Source: Parabacteroides sp. (GTDB taxonomy: Bacteria; Bacteroidota; Bacteroidia; Bacteroidales; Tannerellaceae). Taken from it: DNA of 38,597 nucleotides. Position 1 is the stretch's first letter. Each line of letters opens with the position of its first letter. The stretch spans positions 1 through 38,597 of the forward strand of contig JAGBDR010000068.1 of assembly GCA_017937385.1 (NCBI GenBank). Direction: 5' to 3'. This document shows positions 24,120 through 33,758 of the stretch, one piece after another. The notes under the pieces were generated by a model. The model made no database searches. It was not told where the DNA came from and was given only the letters and a program-made list of their open reading frames with translations. Both the position numbers and the translations under genes were made by a program.

Positions 24120-25319
24120 ATGAGAAAAAATATAGTCTTGCTTTTTCTACTCTTTACGTCCGTCTGGCTTCAGGCGCAACACACGTCGCTCGGTCCCGAC
24201 GCCGAAATCAGCCTATTGACCGTTTCGCCGTCGGAAGACGAGGTATATACCGTCTACGGACATTCCGCCTTACGGATAAAAGACCCGTCGCAAGCGCTCG
24301 ATGTCGTCTTCAACTACGGGATATTCGACTTCTCAAAGCCCAATTTCATCTACCGGTTTGCCAAAGGAGAAACCGATTACAGGTTAGGCGTGCAATACGC
24401 GCGCGACTTCCTGGTTGAATATGAAATGCGGGAGAGCAAAGTCACCGAGCAAATTCTGAATATCGACTCTGCCGGAAAAGCCCGGATATGGGAAGCCCTG
24501 TTGCTCAATAACCGACCAGAAAACCGCGTGTACCGCTATAATTTCTTCTTCGACAACTGCGCGACACGCCCCGCCGCCATTATCGAAAAGTCGGTAGGCG
24601 GGAAAATCAACTACAACCCGCCGTTCAAGCAAGAGACGTTTCGTGAGCTTATTAATTTTTGTACGCGTAGCAAACCTTGGCTTACGTTCGGGTGCGACCT
24701 GGCATTGGGCAGCCCGACCGACCGGGTTGCCACTTTTCACGAAATGATGTTCCTCCCACCCTACCTGAAAGAGGCGTTCGACACGGCAACCCTTCTCCAT
24801 GCGGACGGTTCCCGGAAGAAACTGGTAAGTTCAACCCAAACATTAATAAGCGGGCTTGACGATGAGGCAAGACCGGAAACAGACCTCTTCACGCCGTTGG
24901 TTTGCAGTGGGCTTTTTCTGGGGATCATATTGGTTTTCACGTTCATCGAACAGCGCCGTAAAACCTATTTCAGGATTATCGATTGCCTCTTGTTTTTCAT
25001 AGCCGGCATAGCGGGATGCGTACTGTTTTTCCTGTGCTTCGTTTCGACTCATCCATGCGTTTGGCCGAACTGGAATATCATCTGGTTACAACCTTTTGAC
25101 TTAGCGGCTGTTATTTTGTTTGCCGTAAAAAAGTTCGGAAAGGCTGCATATTATTATCATTTTATTAACTTTGCAGCGCTTTCGTTAATGTTGGTTGGTT
25201 GGCATTTCATTCCCCAACATTTAAACACAGCATTTATCCCGCTGATAATGAGTCTTTGGCTCCGTTCGGGATATGGCGTTTACAGAAAAATATGGAACAT
25301 CGGGTACGAAAAATACTGA
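24120..25319 (+). CDS. DUF4105 domain membrane protein
   Basis: 399 residues. A signal peptide ends 'WLQAQ'. The periplasmic DUF4105 domain (about 25-180) is marked by 'DEVYTVYGHSALRI', 'NYGIFDF', 'FVYRFAKGETDY'-like 'FIYRFAKGETDYRLG' and 'YNFFFDNCATRP'. Its conserved His, Asp and Cys resemble NlpC/P60-like cysteine peptidase cores, as has been proposed for this family; that is not proven. The C-terminal third has about five membrane helices from residue 255. It follows the HU-like gene by 13 nt and overlaps the next gene by 28 nt, so it is part of one operon. Confidence 0.88.
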   Translation: MRKNIVLLFLLFTSVWLQAQHTSLGPDAEISLLTVSPSEDEVYTVYGHSALRIKDPSQALDVVFNYGIFDFSKPNFIYRFAKGETDYRLGVQYARDFLVEYEMRESKVTEQILNIDSAGKARIWEALLLNNRPENRVYRYNFFFDNCATRPAAIIEKSVGGKINYNPPFKQETFRELINFCTRSKPWLTFGCDLALGSPTDRVATFHEMMFLPPYLKEAFDTATLLHADGSRKKLVSSTQTLISGLDDEARPETDLFTPLVCSGLFLGIILVFTFIEQRRKTYFRIIDCLLFFIAGIAGCVLFFLCFVSTHPCVWPNWNIIWLQPFDLAAVILFAVKKFGKAAYYYHFINFAALSLMLVGWHFIPQHLNTAFIPLIMSLWLRSGYGVYRKIWNIGYEKY

Positions 25320-26893
25320 CATCGCTCATCGCAATATTGGCAGCAACCAATCTGGAGGCTCAACAAAATACGCCCAAATTGGTCGTGTGTATCACTGTTG
25401 ACCAGTTGCGAGGTGATTATATCGAATATTTTTACAATACATTCGGCGAGCGCGGTTTCAAGCGGTTGATGAATGAGGGACTGGTGTATAACAACATCCG
25501 GTTCGAATTTTCAGACATCGATGAAGCCAGTGCTTTTGCGACCCTGTTCACCGGAAGCAATCCCAACTTCAGCGGAATATCAGGAAAGAACAACTACGAC
25601 TTCGACAAGGAAAAGGATGTTTCGGTCTTGTACGACCCCGACTATATCGGCAATTATACGAAAGAACATTATTCTCCCCGGAAACTGATCAGCTCCACAA
25701 TCGGGGATGAACTGAAAATCGCTTCCAAAGGCAGAAGCGACGTATATGCCATTGCTCCCAACCCTGAAAGTGCGATCCTCTCTGCCGGACATGCGGCAAA
25801 CGGTGCTTTCTGGATGGACGACTACAACGGTAAATGGGCTACGACGACTTTCTACAAAGGGCTTCCTTGGTATGTGGACCGCTACAACAACGGCTCTGAA
25901 TCCCTGTCGGCACGTTTGGAACAGATGATATGGACACCGTCCCTGTCGCCGGACAAATTCAACGCATTCCCGTACATATTGGATGAAGTTCCTTTCAAAT
26001 ACACGTTCAAGGAAAACACGAACGAATGTTTCTTCAACCTGAAGACTTCGCCTTTCATCAACAAGGAGATCAACCGGTTGGCACTCCAATTCCTGGAATA
26101 TGGGGCTTTCGGGACCCGTTCCTGCCCGGATATGCTTGCCATCACCTATTATGCAGGCAACTATCGCGGCAATATGAACAAGGAATATACCCGCGAGATA
26201 CAAGACACGTACTACCAGCTGGACAAGGATCTGGAACAGTTGTTGGACAAGATCGACAAGAAAGTCGGACTGAACAACACGCTGATCGTCTTTACCGGTT
26301 CGGGATATTACAAGAGCGAAGAAGAATATCCGGAAGGTATGCAGCTGACGAACGGCGAGTTTCACCCGAAGCGTTGCGTCGCCTTGCTCAATATGTATCT
26401 GATGGCGCTCTACGGCCAACAGACGAATTGGGTAAAAGGTTTCTATGACAACCAGATCTATCTGAACCGCAAAGCGATTGAAGATGCCAAGCTGGAACTG
26501 ATCACCGTACAGGAAAAGGCCGCCGAATTCCTGCGCGAATTCAGCGGCGTACAGTTCGTGGCAACCGAGAATGTCCTCCGCACGGGCAATTGGAACGAAA
26601 AGACATCCAAATACCTGCACGGTACGCACCTGTCCAACCGGGGCGACCTGATCATCGAGTTGCAGCCCGGATGGACGATCAACCACGACGATCCGAAAAC
26701 GAAAACAAAAGTAATCCGAAATAATGCAGTCATAACCCCGCTGGTGTTTATGGGCAACGGCATCAAGCCGGAACATATCTACCGCGAAATAAAAGCCACA
26801 GAGGTAGCTCCTACAGTAACCCATGTGCTGAGAATCAGGCCACCCAACGCATCCACCAGCCTGCCGTTAAGAGAATTGACATTTAGGAATTGA
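25292..26893 (+). CDS. PafA-like alkaline phosphatase-fold protein, probably catalytically inactive
   Basis: 533 residues from the ATG at 25292, which gives a signal peptide ending 'NLEAQ'; the longer open frame overlaps DUF4105 further and lacks one. The fold is that of PafA-type phosphatases: 'CITVDQLRGDYIEYFYNTFGE' with metal ligand Asp37, 'TLFTGSNPNFSGISG', 'AILSAGHAANGAFW' and 'DTYYQLDKDLEQLLDKIDKKVG'. Almost all catalytic residues are missing. The nucleophile position reads Glu78, the K/R pair reads Asn157 and Glu159, the DxxxH ligands read Asn290 and Asn294, the Asp-His ligand pair reads Ser337-Gly338, and the last His is absent. It is probably a periplasmic binding or scaffold protein. 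Its gene precedes secA. Confidence 0.88.
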   Translation: MEHRVRKILTSLIAILAATNLEAQQNTPKLVVCITVDQLRGDYIEYFYNTFGERGFKRLMNEGLVYNNIRFEFSDIDEASAFATLFTGSNPNFSGISGKNNYDFDKEKDVSVLYDPDYIGNYTKEHYSPRKLISSTIGDELKIASKGRSDVYAIAPNPESAILSAGHAANGAFWMDDYNGKWATTTFYKGLPWYVDRYNNGSESLSARLEQMIWTPSLSPDKFNAFPYILDEVPFKYTFKENTNECFFNLKTSPFINKEINRLALQFLEYGAFGTRSCPDMLAITYYAGNYRGNMNKEYTREIQDTYYQLDKDLEQLLDKIDKKVGLNNTLIVFTGSGYYKSEEEYPEGMQLTNGEFHPKRCVALLNMYLMALYGQQTNWVKGFYDNQIYLNRKAIEDAKLELITVQEKAAEFLREFSGVQFVATENVLRTGNWNEKTSKYLHGTHLSNRGDLIIELQPGWTINHDDPKTKTKVIRNNAVITPLVFMGNGIKPEHIYREIKATEVAPTVTHVLRIRPPNASTSLPLRELTFRN

Positions 26894-27025
26894 CAATTGA
26901 CAATGGACAATTGACAATTCTTTCCAAATAAACATCCATTGAAAAATACAAACGAATAAAAGTAGTAACCATCCAATTGATATCGCCAATTGCATTGTCA
27001 ATTGTCAATTGTCAATTGTCAATTT
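26887..27025. repeat. Heptad (caattgt) inverted repeat between the PafA-like gene and secA
   Basis: Arm one (26887-26920) is built from 'attgaca' units and arm two (26994-27025) from four 'caattgt' units. They are reverse complements over about 32 bp with one mismatch and enclose a 73-bp spacer. Arm one starts in the last codons of the PafA-like gene; arm two ends 8 bp before the secA ATG. Transcribed, it would place the secA start at the foot of a long A/U-rich hairpin. Confidence 0.88.
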
Positions 27026-27033
27026 AATAAGTT

Positions 27034-30000
27034 ATGGGATTTAATGAATTTATAATGAAGCTGTTCGGCAACAAGTCGCAGCGTGACCTGAAAGAAATCA
27101 CCCCGTATGTGGACAAAATCAAGGCTGTGTATCCGTCCATCCAAAAGCTCTCGAACGACGAGCTCCGGGCCAAAACAGATGAGATCAAACAGCGTATCCA
27201 GGACTATGTAGCCGATGAACGTGCCAAAGTGGAAGAACTGCGCAAAGGCATCGACGACAAGGAGCTGGAAGAACGCGAAGCGATCTGGGCCGAAGTAGAC
27301 AAAATCGAAAAGAACATCACGGACAAGATGGAAGTGGTGCTGGAAGAGGTGCTGCCGGAAGTGTTCGCCATCATGAAAGATACGGCCCGCCGTTTCTCTG
27401 AAAACGAAACGATCGAAGTAACGGCTAATGATTTTGACCGCAACTTGGCTACCAAATACGACTTTGTGGAAATCAACGGCGATAAAGCCCTTTACCACAA
27501 CCACTGGGTGGCCGGTGGCAACGAAATCACCTGGGATATGGTCCACTACGACGTGCAGTTGTTCGGTGGCGTAGTCCTGCACAAAGGCAAGATTGCCGAA
27601 ATGGCGACCGGTGAAGGTAAGACATTGGTGGCTACCCTGCCGGTATTCCTGAACGCATTGACCCGTAACGGCGTACATGTAGTAACCGTAAACGACTACC
27701 TGTCCAAACGTGACTCGGAATGGATGGGTCCGTTATATATGTTCCACGGTTTGTCCGTAGACTGTATCGACAAGCATCAGCCGAACTCCGATGCCCGCCG
27801 TGCCGCCTACAATGCCGACATCACGTTCGGAACAAACAACGAGTTCGGCTTCGACTACCTGCGTGACAATATGGCGGTCAGCCCGAACGACCTGGTACAG
27901 CGCAAACACAACTATGCCATTGTCGATGAGGTCGACTCCGTGTTGATCGACGATGCTCGTACACCGTTGATCATTTCCGGCCCGATTCCCCGCGGCGAAG
28001 AACAGTTGTTCGAACAGTTCCGCCCGAATGTGGAAGTCGTGGTAAACGCCCAGAAAGACCTTTGCTCCAAGTTGCTGATCGAGGCCAAGAAGAAAATGGC
28101 AAGCAGCGACCCGAAAGAGGTGGAAGACGGTTCTATCCAGTTGTTCCGTTCTTTCAAGGGATATCCGCGCAACAAGGCGTTGATCAAATTCCTGAGCGAA
28201 CAGGGTGTGAAAGCCCAGATGCTGAAGACGGAAGAATACTTCATGTCTGAAAATATGCGTCACATGCACGAAGCGACAGACGAACTGTATTTCGTGATCG
28301 ACGAAAAGAACAACAGCATCGAATTGACCGATAAAGGGATCGACCTGTTGACCGGCAAGAGCGATGACCCGACTTTCTTCGTATTGCCGGATATCACCTC
28401 TCAGCTTTCCGAACTGGAACATATCCAGAACGAAGAAGAAAAACAGGCCAAGAAAGACGAATTGCTGGCCAACTACTCCGTCAAGAGTGAACGTGTGCAT
28501 ACGATCAACCAGTTGCTGAAAGCTTACACCTTGTTTGAGAAAGACGATGAATATGTCGTGATGGACAACAAGGTCATGATCGTCGACGAACAGACGGGCC
28601 GTATCATGGACGGACGCCGCTACTCCGACGGTCTGCATCAGGCCATCGAAGCCAAGGAACGTGTGAAAGTGGAAGCCGCCACACAGACATTTGCAACGAT
28701 CACCTTGCAGAACTACTTCCGTATGTATCACAAGCTGTCCGGTATGACCGGTACGGCCGAAACGGAAGCCGGTGAATTCTGGGACATCTACAAACTGGAT
28801 GTCGTCGTTATCCCGACGAACCGCCCGATTGCCCGCAACGACATGAACGACCGCATCTACAAGACGAAGCGGGAAAAATATAACGCCGTAATCGAAGAGA
28901 TCGTCCAGCTGACCGAAGCGGGACGTCCGGTGCTGGTCGGTACGACCTCCGTCGAAATCTCCGAACTGTTGAGCCGTATGCTCACCATGCGTAAGATCAA
29001 ACATAACGTATTGAACGCGAAGTTGCACCAGAAAGAAGCCGAAATCGTGGCATTGGCCGGACAGAGCAGTACGGTGACGATCGCCACCAACATGGCCGGC
29101 CGTGGTACCGACATCAAACTATCCAAAGAGGTGAAAGATGCCGGCGGTTTGGCCATCATCGGTACGGAACGCCACGAAAGCCGCCGTGTAGACCGCCAGT
29201 TGCGTGGTCGTGCCGGACGCCAGGGCGACCCGGGTTCTTCCGTATTCTTCGTTTCGCTGGAAGACGACTTGATGCGTCTGTTCGCCTCTGAAAAGATTGC
29301 CGGACTGATGGACAAGTTAGGGTTCAAGGAAGGGGAAGTACTGGAACACAGTATGCTTAGCAAATCCGTCGAACGTGCCCAGAAGAAGGTGGAAGAAAAC
29401 AACTTCGGTATCCGCAAACGTCTGTTAGAATACGACGATGTGATGAACTCGCAACGTAACGTAATCTATACCCGCCGCCGTCACGCCCTGATGGGAGAAC
29501 GTATCGGTCTGGACGTATTGAACACGATTTATGATACCTCCGTTGCCATTGTCGACCAACATGCCGATGGCGACTACGAAGGATTCAAACTGGAGCTGTT
29601 CAAGACATTCGCGATGGAATGTCCGTTCACGGAAGAAGAATTCAAGAGCAGCAAAGCCGACCAATTGTCCGACAAGCTGTTCGACGAAGCCCTGCAACTG
29701 TTCAAACGCCGCATGGAACGTATGACTCAGGTTGCCAACCCGGTGATCAAACAGGTCTACGAGCACCAAGGCGCGATGTATGAAAACATCATGATTCCGA
29801 TTACGGACGGCAAACGCATGTACAACGTTTCCTGCAACCTGAAAGAGGCCTACGAAACGGAAAGCAAAGTCATCACGAAGGCTTTCCAGAAATCGATCGT
29901 CCTGCACACCATCGACGAAGCCTGGAAAGAGCACTTGCGCGAAATGGACGAACTGCGCCACTCGGTACAGAATGCCAGCTACGAAAACAAAGATCCTCTG

Positions 30001-30381
30001 TTGATCTACAAGCTGGAGTCTTACAACCTGTTCAAGAACATGGTGGATACGATGAACCGTAAGACAGCCGCAATCCTGATGCGCGGTCAGATCCCGGTCC
30101 GTGAAGAGCCGACAGAAGAAGAAAAACAGGCAATGGCGGCCCGCCAGGCTGCGATAGAAGAAGCGCAACGCATCGCTATCCAAAGAGCGGAAGCTGAACG
30201 TCGCCAGGATATGAGCCGCTATCAGACACAGAAAACGGATCCTTCCGGCAATAACGCGATCGACACACGTGAACAGCAACGCCAGGAACCGATCCGCGCC
30301 GAAAAACGGGTAGGCCGTAACGATCCTTGCCCTTGCGGAAGCGGCAAAAAATACAAGAACTGCCACGGACAAGGCTTATAA
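27034..30381 (+). CDS. secA: Preprotein translocase ATPase SecA
   Basis: 1115 residues, longer than the E. coli protein (901) as is usual in Bacteroidetes, with an insertion in the first third. It shows '[20 protein letters not shown]' (Walker A, near residue 190), '[21 protein letters not shown]' (DEAD-like box), '[13 protein letters not shown]', '[32 protein letters not shown]' and a C-terminal zinc-binding SEC-C motif [14 protein letters not shown]. It drives secretory proteins through SecYEG at the inner membrane. The start is right for the family ('[19 protein letters not shown]'). A strong terminator follows. The long ORFs on the opposite strand are artefacts of its codon usage. Confidence 0.98.
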   Translation: MGFNEFIMKLFGNKSQRDLKEITPYVDKIKAVYPSIQKLSNDELRAKTDEIKQRIQDYVADERAKVEELRKGIDDKELEEREAIWAEVDKIEKNITDKMEVVLEEVLPEVFAIMKDTARRFSENETIEVTANDFDRNLATKYDFVEINGDKALYHNHWVAGGNEITWDMVHYDVQLFGGVVLHKGKIAEMATGEGKTLVATLPVFLNALTRNGVHVVTVNDYLSKRDSEWMGPLYMFHGLSVDCIDKHQPNSDARRAAYNADITFGTNNEFGFDYLRDNMAVSPNDLVQRKHNYAIVDEVDSVLIDDARTPLIISGPIPRGEEQLFEQFRPNVEVVVNAQKDLCSKLLIEAKKKMASSDPKEVEDGSIQLFRSFKGYPRNKALIKFLSEQGVKAQMLKTEEYFMSENMRHMHEATDELYFVIDEKNNSIELTDKGIDLLTGKSDDPTFFVLPDITSQLSELEHIQNEEEKQAKKDELLANYSVKSERVHTINQLLKAYTLFEKDDEYVVMDNKVMIVDEQTGRIMDGRRYSDGLHQAIEAKERVKVEAATQTFATITLQNYFRMYHKLSGMTGTAETEAGEFWDIYKLDVVVIPTNRPIARNDMNDRIYKTKREKYNAVIEEIVQLTEAGRPVLVGTTSVEISELLSRMLTMRKIKHNVLNAKLHQKEAEIVALAGQSSTVTIATNMAGRGTDIKLSKEVKDAGGLAIIGTERHESRRVDRQLRGRAGRQGDPGSSVFFVSLEDDLMRLFASEKIAGLMDKLGFKEGEVLEHSMLSKSVERAQKKVEENNFGIRKRLLEYDDVMNSQRNVIYTRRRHALMGERIGLDVLNTIYDTSVAIVDQHADGDYEGFKLELFKTFAMECPFTEEEFKSSKADQLSDKLFDEALQLFKRRMERMTQVANPVIKQVYEHQGAMYENIMIPITDGKRMYNVSCNLKEAYETESKVITKAFQKSIVLHTIDEAWKEHLREMDELRHSVQNASYENKDPLLIYKLESYNLFKNMVDTMNRKTAAILMRGQIPVREEPTEEEKQAMAARQAAIEEAQRIAIQRAEAERRQDMSRYQTQKTDPSGNNAIDTREQQRQEPIRAEKRVGRNDPCPCGSGKKYKNCHGQGL

Positions 30382-30399
30382 TCTTGTCCCGCAACAATA

Positions 30400-30440
30400 C
30401 AGACGGAGGCGGCCTTTCCGGGTTGCCTCCGTCTGCTTTT
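30400..30440 (+). terminator. Terminator after secA
   Basis: An 11-bp GC-rich stem (30400-30410 with 30425-30435) is followed by CTTTT, beginning 19 nt past the secA stop. Confidence 0.88.
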
Positions 30441-30551
30441 ATATCCTTCCTTTATATTCTTTATAAATCTAAAAAAACACAAAATTCTTTTGTGACTTAC
30501 CATACACTTATTACCTTAGTCGAACTAATTTAAATATTATCGTTAATCACC

Positions 30552-31286
30552 ATGAAGAAAATTATCTTATTATTGGCTTTTTGCCTGAGTGTGGGCAATT
30601 TATTCGCTCAAGATGCAAACGCAGACAAACTACGTGAAGAAGGAGATGCAGCTATGACTGCCAAAAACTATCCCGAAGTCGTAGCAAAGTACAGCGAATA
30701 TCTGAAACTTACGAACTATGAAGATGAAAGTCGCGTCTTTAACTGCGCATTTGCGGCTTACAATGCCAAAAAGTATGACGATGCCATCAAGTTCTACGAC
30801 ATGGCGATCAAAAAGGGCTATAAAACCGACGATGCTTACGTAGGGAAAGCGATGTCTCTGCGCAGCCAGGACAAAGCCGCCGATTTCACGGCTACAGTCG
30901 AAGCCGGCCTGAAAGCAAATGCCAAGAACGCGAACCTCGAAAAACTGTTATACGCCTATTGCATGAAGAAGGGACAGGCAGCCCAGAAAGCGGGTAAGAC
31001 CGAAGAAGCGGAAGAACTGTTCAAAGATGTATTGGTTGTAAGCAATGCCCAATATAAAGGCAATGCCCTGTACAGCCTCGGCGTTATGTTCTACAATGCA
31101 GGTGCCAAAATCCTGGCCGATGCCAACCCGATCGCAACATCCGATCCGGACAAATACGCAGCCGAAAAGAAAAAAGCCGATGCCCAAATGGCAAAAGCAA
31201 AAGGCTATCTGGAACAGGCCATCGCCCTGAATGCAGCCGATGCCAACTCCAAAAAGATCTTGGATGCGATCAACGCGGCCAAATAA
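30552..31286 (+). CDS. Secreted TPR protein
   Basis: 244 residues. The signal peptide 'MKKIILLLAFCLSVGNLFA' is cut before QDAN. Four or more TPR-like helix pairs follow: 'LREEGDAAMTAKNYPEVVAKYSEYLKL', 'ESRVFNCAFAAYNAKKYDDAIKFYDMAIKKGYKT', 'QAAQKAGKTEEAEELFKDVL' and 'AKGYLEQAIALNAADANSKKILDAINA'. It is alanine- and lysine-rich. It should be periplasmic and bind partners; the partner is not evident. It is monocistronic, between the secA terminator and a bidirectional hairpin. A weak promoter-like TACCTTAG lies about 40 nt upstream. Confidence 0.85.
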   Translation: MKKIILLLAFCLSVGNLFAQDANADKLREEGDAAMTAKNYPEVVAKYSEYLKLTNYEDESRVFNCAFAAYNAKKYDDAIKFYDMAIKKGYKTDDAYVGKAMSLRSQDKAADFTATVEAGLKANAKNANLEKLLYAYCMKKGQAAQKAGKTEEAEELFKDVLVVSNAQYKGNALYSLGVMFYNAGAKILADANPIATSDPDKYAAEKKKADAQMAKAKGYLEQAIALNAADANSKKILDAINAAK

Positions 31287-31310
31287 GCAAGAAAAAGTAT
31301 CACTTCACAC

Positions 31311-31350
31311 GAGGCAGTGTCAGACAACATTTTGGCACTGCCTCATTTTT
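31311..31350 (+). terminator. Terminator between the TPR and WYL genes
   Basis: A 9-bp stem (31311-31319 with 31336-31344) is followed by ATTTTT. It terminates the plus-strand TPR gene, and its 3' arm overlaps the stop codon of the convergent WYL gene. Confidence 0.8.
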
Positions 31351-32242
31351 CATACCGCCCCAACATCTCCCGAAGCAGATCGCGCATCTCTTCCCGAAGA
31401 GCCGCCGGACGCACCACCTCCAGATGCTCCCTGTGCCATAACAGACGCTGGACAAGATCGTAGGACGGCCGCAAATAGTACCGGAAAACGACATAACCGT
31501 CCCCCGCCTCCAACTCTTCTTGCGAAGGATGAAGCGGAACAGACCGCATATAATCCGCCTGGTTTCGATAGACTTTCAAGATTATCTCTTCCGGTTGCTT
31601 GTCATCCCGGATAATGCCGAAGCAATCCTGATAGAACCGTTCCGGAACGATCTCGGGAGACGGGACCGCCCGTTTCTCTCCTACCCTCAACTGCCCCATC
31701 CGCTCCAAAGCCAATACGCGCGTCTGGCTATGGTCCAAATATTCGCCGATCAGATACCATCGTTGTTCGAACATCCTGACAAAACAAGGAATCAGTTCAA
31801 ACGTGAAAGTCTTGCCCTTGGCATAATAGGACGTATAATTGAAACAAACCGTCCGCCCTTTGTCGATCGCGTCCAACAAGATATGCAACCACTCGACCCC
31901 AGTCGGTACCTCCTGCAGCAGGATCTTCTTTCTATGCTTCAACGCCAGCGCGGAAAGATTGTTCACATGAATGCTGCCCAACAGGTATTTGAAGATCGGA
32001 TTGTCCCGTATCTCCTCCGGATTCACCAGATGATATTTCTTCAGACGCGGATCGAAGTCTATATCGACCTGGAAAGTCGAGGCGATATATCTCCGGTCCC
32101 GGTCGAAAGTCCGTGGCTGGATCTCCTCCCCCTCATAATTCAATGTATAATCCAAGAAACGCGAGTTCAACTCCTTCAATGACATATCTCCATAATCAAT
32201 GAAAGTTCCCACAATCCAAAGGCAACGTTCGTTTTTATTCAT
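31343..32242 (-). CDS. WYL-domain transcriptional regulator
   Basis: 299 residues. The N-terminal part (about 1-65, 'MSLKELNSRFL', 'QPRTFDRDRRYIAS') is a degenerate winged helix-turn-helix. The WYL domain follows at about 120-205: 'AIDKGRTVCFNYTSYYAKGKTFTFELIPCFVRMFEQRWYLIGEYLDHSQTRVLALERM'. It is completed by a WCX-type C-terminal region ('VPLHPSQEELE', 'YLRPSYDLVQRLLWHREHLEVVRP'). WYL proteins sense ligands, often nucleic acids or nucleotides, and frequently control defence or DNA-repair genes; here no such partner adjoins it except a DUF4143 ATPase 43 nt upstream on the same strand. It has its own promoter-like element. Confidence 0.9.
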   Translation of the reverse strand: MNKNERCLWIVGTFIDYGDMSLKELNSRFLDYTLNYEGEEIQPRTFDRDRRYIASTFQVDIDFDPRLKKYHLVNPEEIRDNPIFKYLLGSIHVNNLSALALKHRKKILLQEVPTGVEWLHILLDAIDKGRTVCFNYTSYYAKGKTFTFELIPCFVRMFEQRWYLIGEYLDHSQTRVLALERMGQLRVGEKRAVPSPEIVPERFYQDCFGIIRDDKQPEEIILKVYRNQADYMRSVPLHPSQEELEAGDGYVVFRYYLRPSYDLVQRLLWHREHLEVVRPAALREEMRDLLREMLGRYEK

Positions 32243-32270
32243 AACCCGATACCGATTTTTATTCCTGACA

Positions 32271-32278
32271 CGAAAGTA
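32271..32278 (-). promoter_or_regulatory. -7-like element for the WYL regulator
   Basis: TACTTTCG on the minus strand, 28 nt before the start codon. One base off TAnnTTTG. Confidence 0.4.
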
Positions 32279-32285
32279 AGATAGA

Positions 32286-33599
32286 TCAGAGTTCTAATAT
32301 TTTTTTCGTCCAATCCGCAAGAAATATTGGAATATTAAGAATCACACCGTCCCGTTTTAGGTTGTTCATGGAGTAGCGCAATGCCAGTTCGGGAGCAAAC
32401 CGGCTGATATAGACACTCAGACTTTTACCACCCAAACGAGTGCCCGATTTGACCTCTACAGGAAGCAATGCCATGTGGTTCTGCAACAGGAAATCCACCT
32501 CCGCAGTCGCTTCAGATGTCCAATACCGCGGCTGAACGTCAAAGTGCGCCACAAGGGATTGCAGCACCCCATTCTCCGCCATTGCCCCCTTGAATTCCGC
32601 ATAAAGCGTGTTTTCCGACCAAAACACATCAACAGGTAATTGCGCCATAACACGGAGCAAACCACCATCACACAAATAAATTTTGAATGCCGAAAGGTCA
32701 TCATACGCACTCAATGGCAAACCAGGCTTGGAAGCACAAAAGATACGATAGACCATCCCGGCATGTTCCAACCACAACAAGGCATCTTCGTATTCCCGTG
32801 CCCGTGCTCCGGTCTTGACAAGTTTATAGATAAACTTTCTATTTTCTTTCGCCAACTGGGACGGGATGGAGTTCCAAATAGCGGTAATACGCGGAATATC
32901 TTTGCCCGGAGCATGCTTGGCAAAATCCAATGCGTAAGCCGTCAGAATCGATTTCTGGATTTCCTCAACCTCCTGTACACCCCGCTTTTCAAGCATGGCG
33001 GTAACAGCGGCCGGCATTCCTCCGCAAACTTGATAACGGCGATAGGCCTCTCCGACACGCCCCATCACAATTTCCGGTAACGGGGCAATCTCCGTCAGAC
33101 TCTCAAGATATTCATACATTTGAGGAGCATCGACACGCAGAAATTCCCGGAATGTAACCGGATACATGTTCAGAAATTCCACTTTTCCGACCGGAAACGA
33201 ATCACCCTGCGAAAGAGACACTCCCAAAAGTGATCCTGCTGCAAGGATATAATACTCAGGAGCATCCTCGCAAAAATATTTCAAGCTATTCAATGCCTTG
33301 TTACATTGTTGAATCTCATCGAAAATAATCAATGTGCGACCTGGCTCAATAGGGCTTTCCGTATAAAGCCGGAGAATATCGACCAGCCGTCCGGGATTCT
33401 TTGTATGCTCGAACTCCCGGCACAATTCCTCCGACGCATCAAAATTAAAATAGGCAACAAAGTCGAAATACTCCTCTCCGAACTTCCGCATGATCCACGT
33501 CTTGCCTATCTGACGCGCCCCCTGAATAATGAGAGGCTTGCGTTCCGACCTTTGTTTCCATGCCGCTAAAGCGGAGATTATATCCCTTTCTATTTCCAT
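32286..33599 (-). CDS. ATP-binding protein, AAA family with DUF4143
   Basis: 437 residues from the ATG at 33599. The P-loop is GARQIGKT (27-34), the Walker B region 'RTLIIFDEIQQCNKAL' (about 88-103). 'VEFLNMYPVTFREFL' and the C-terminal DUF4143 part with 'EVDFLLQNHMALLPVEVKSGTRLGGKSL', which has a D-x(n)-ExK nuclease-like pattern, complete the family. These ATPases are common, often multicopy, in gut anaerobes and have no settled function. An alternative ATG lies at 33626; the still longer open frame crosses the predicted promoter and is unlikely. The gene ends 43 nt before the WYL gene. Confidence 0.9.
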   Translation of the reverse strand: MEIERDIISALAAWKQRSERKPLIIQGARQIGKTWIMRKFGEEYFDFVAYFNFDASEELCREFEHTKNPGRLVDILRLYTESPIEPGRTLIIFDEIQQCNKALNSLKYFCEDAPEYYILAAGSLLGVSLSQGDSFPVGKVEFLNMYPVTFREFLRVDAPQMYEYLESLTEIAPLPEIVMGRVGEAYRRYQVCGGMPAAVTAMLEKRGVQEVEEIQKSILTAYALDFAKHAPGKDIPRITAIWNSIPSQLAKENRKFIYKLVKTGARAREYEDALLWLEHAGMVYRIFCASKPGLPLSAYDDLSAFKIYLCDGGLLRVMAQLPVDVFWSENTLYAEFKGAMAENGVLQSLVAHFDVQPRYWTSEATAEVDFLLQNHMALLPVEVKSGTRLGGKSLSVYISRFAPELALRYSMNNLKRDGVILNIPIFLADWTKKILEL

Positions 33600-33650
33600 A
33601 CAACATTCGCTTTTTTGTCCGTCCATCACATTTTTCCAACATGATTTGTG

Positions 33651-33658
33651 CAAATATA
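33651..33658 (-). promoter_or_regulatory. -7 element for the DUF4143 ATPase gene
   Basis: TATATTTG on the minus strand, with TTTTTG further upstream. Transcription would start near 33644, shortly before both candidate ATGs (33626 and 33599), which excludes the longer frame start at 33749. Confidence 0.6.
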
Positions 33659-33758
33659 CACATTTTTCCAACAAAAATAAAAGATATAAACCATCTATTA
33701 GCCTTCCTCCGATAAAATTTTTTTTGCGGTAAAAATGAGGGAATGCCACTTAAAGCGG

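Noticed and set aside
27733-30372. Long minus-strand frames (431 and 315 codons) opposite secA
   Set aside because: They mirror the codon bias of secA, whose motifs are unmistakable; their translations are Phe/Val/His-rich noise.
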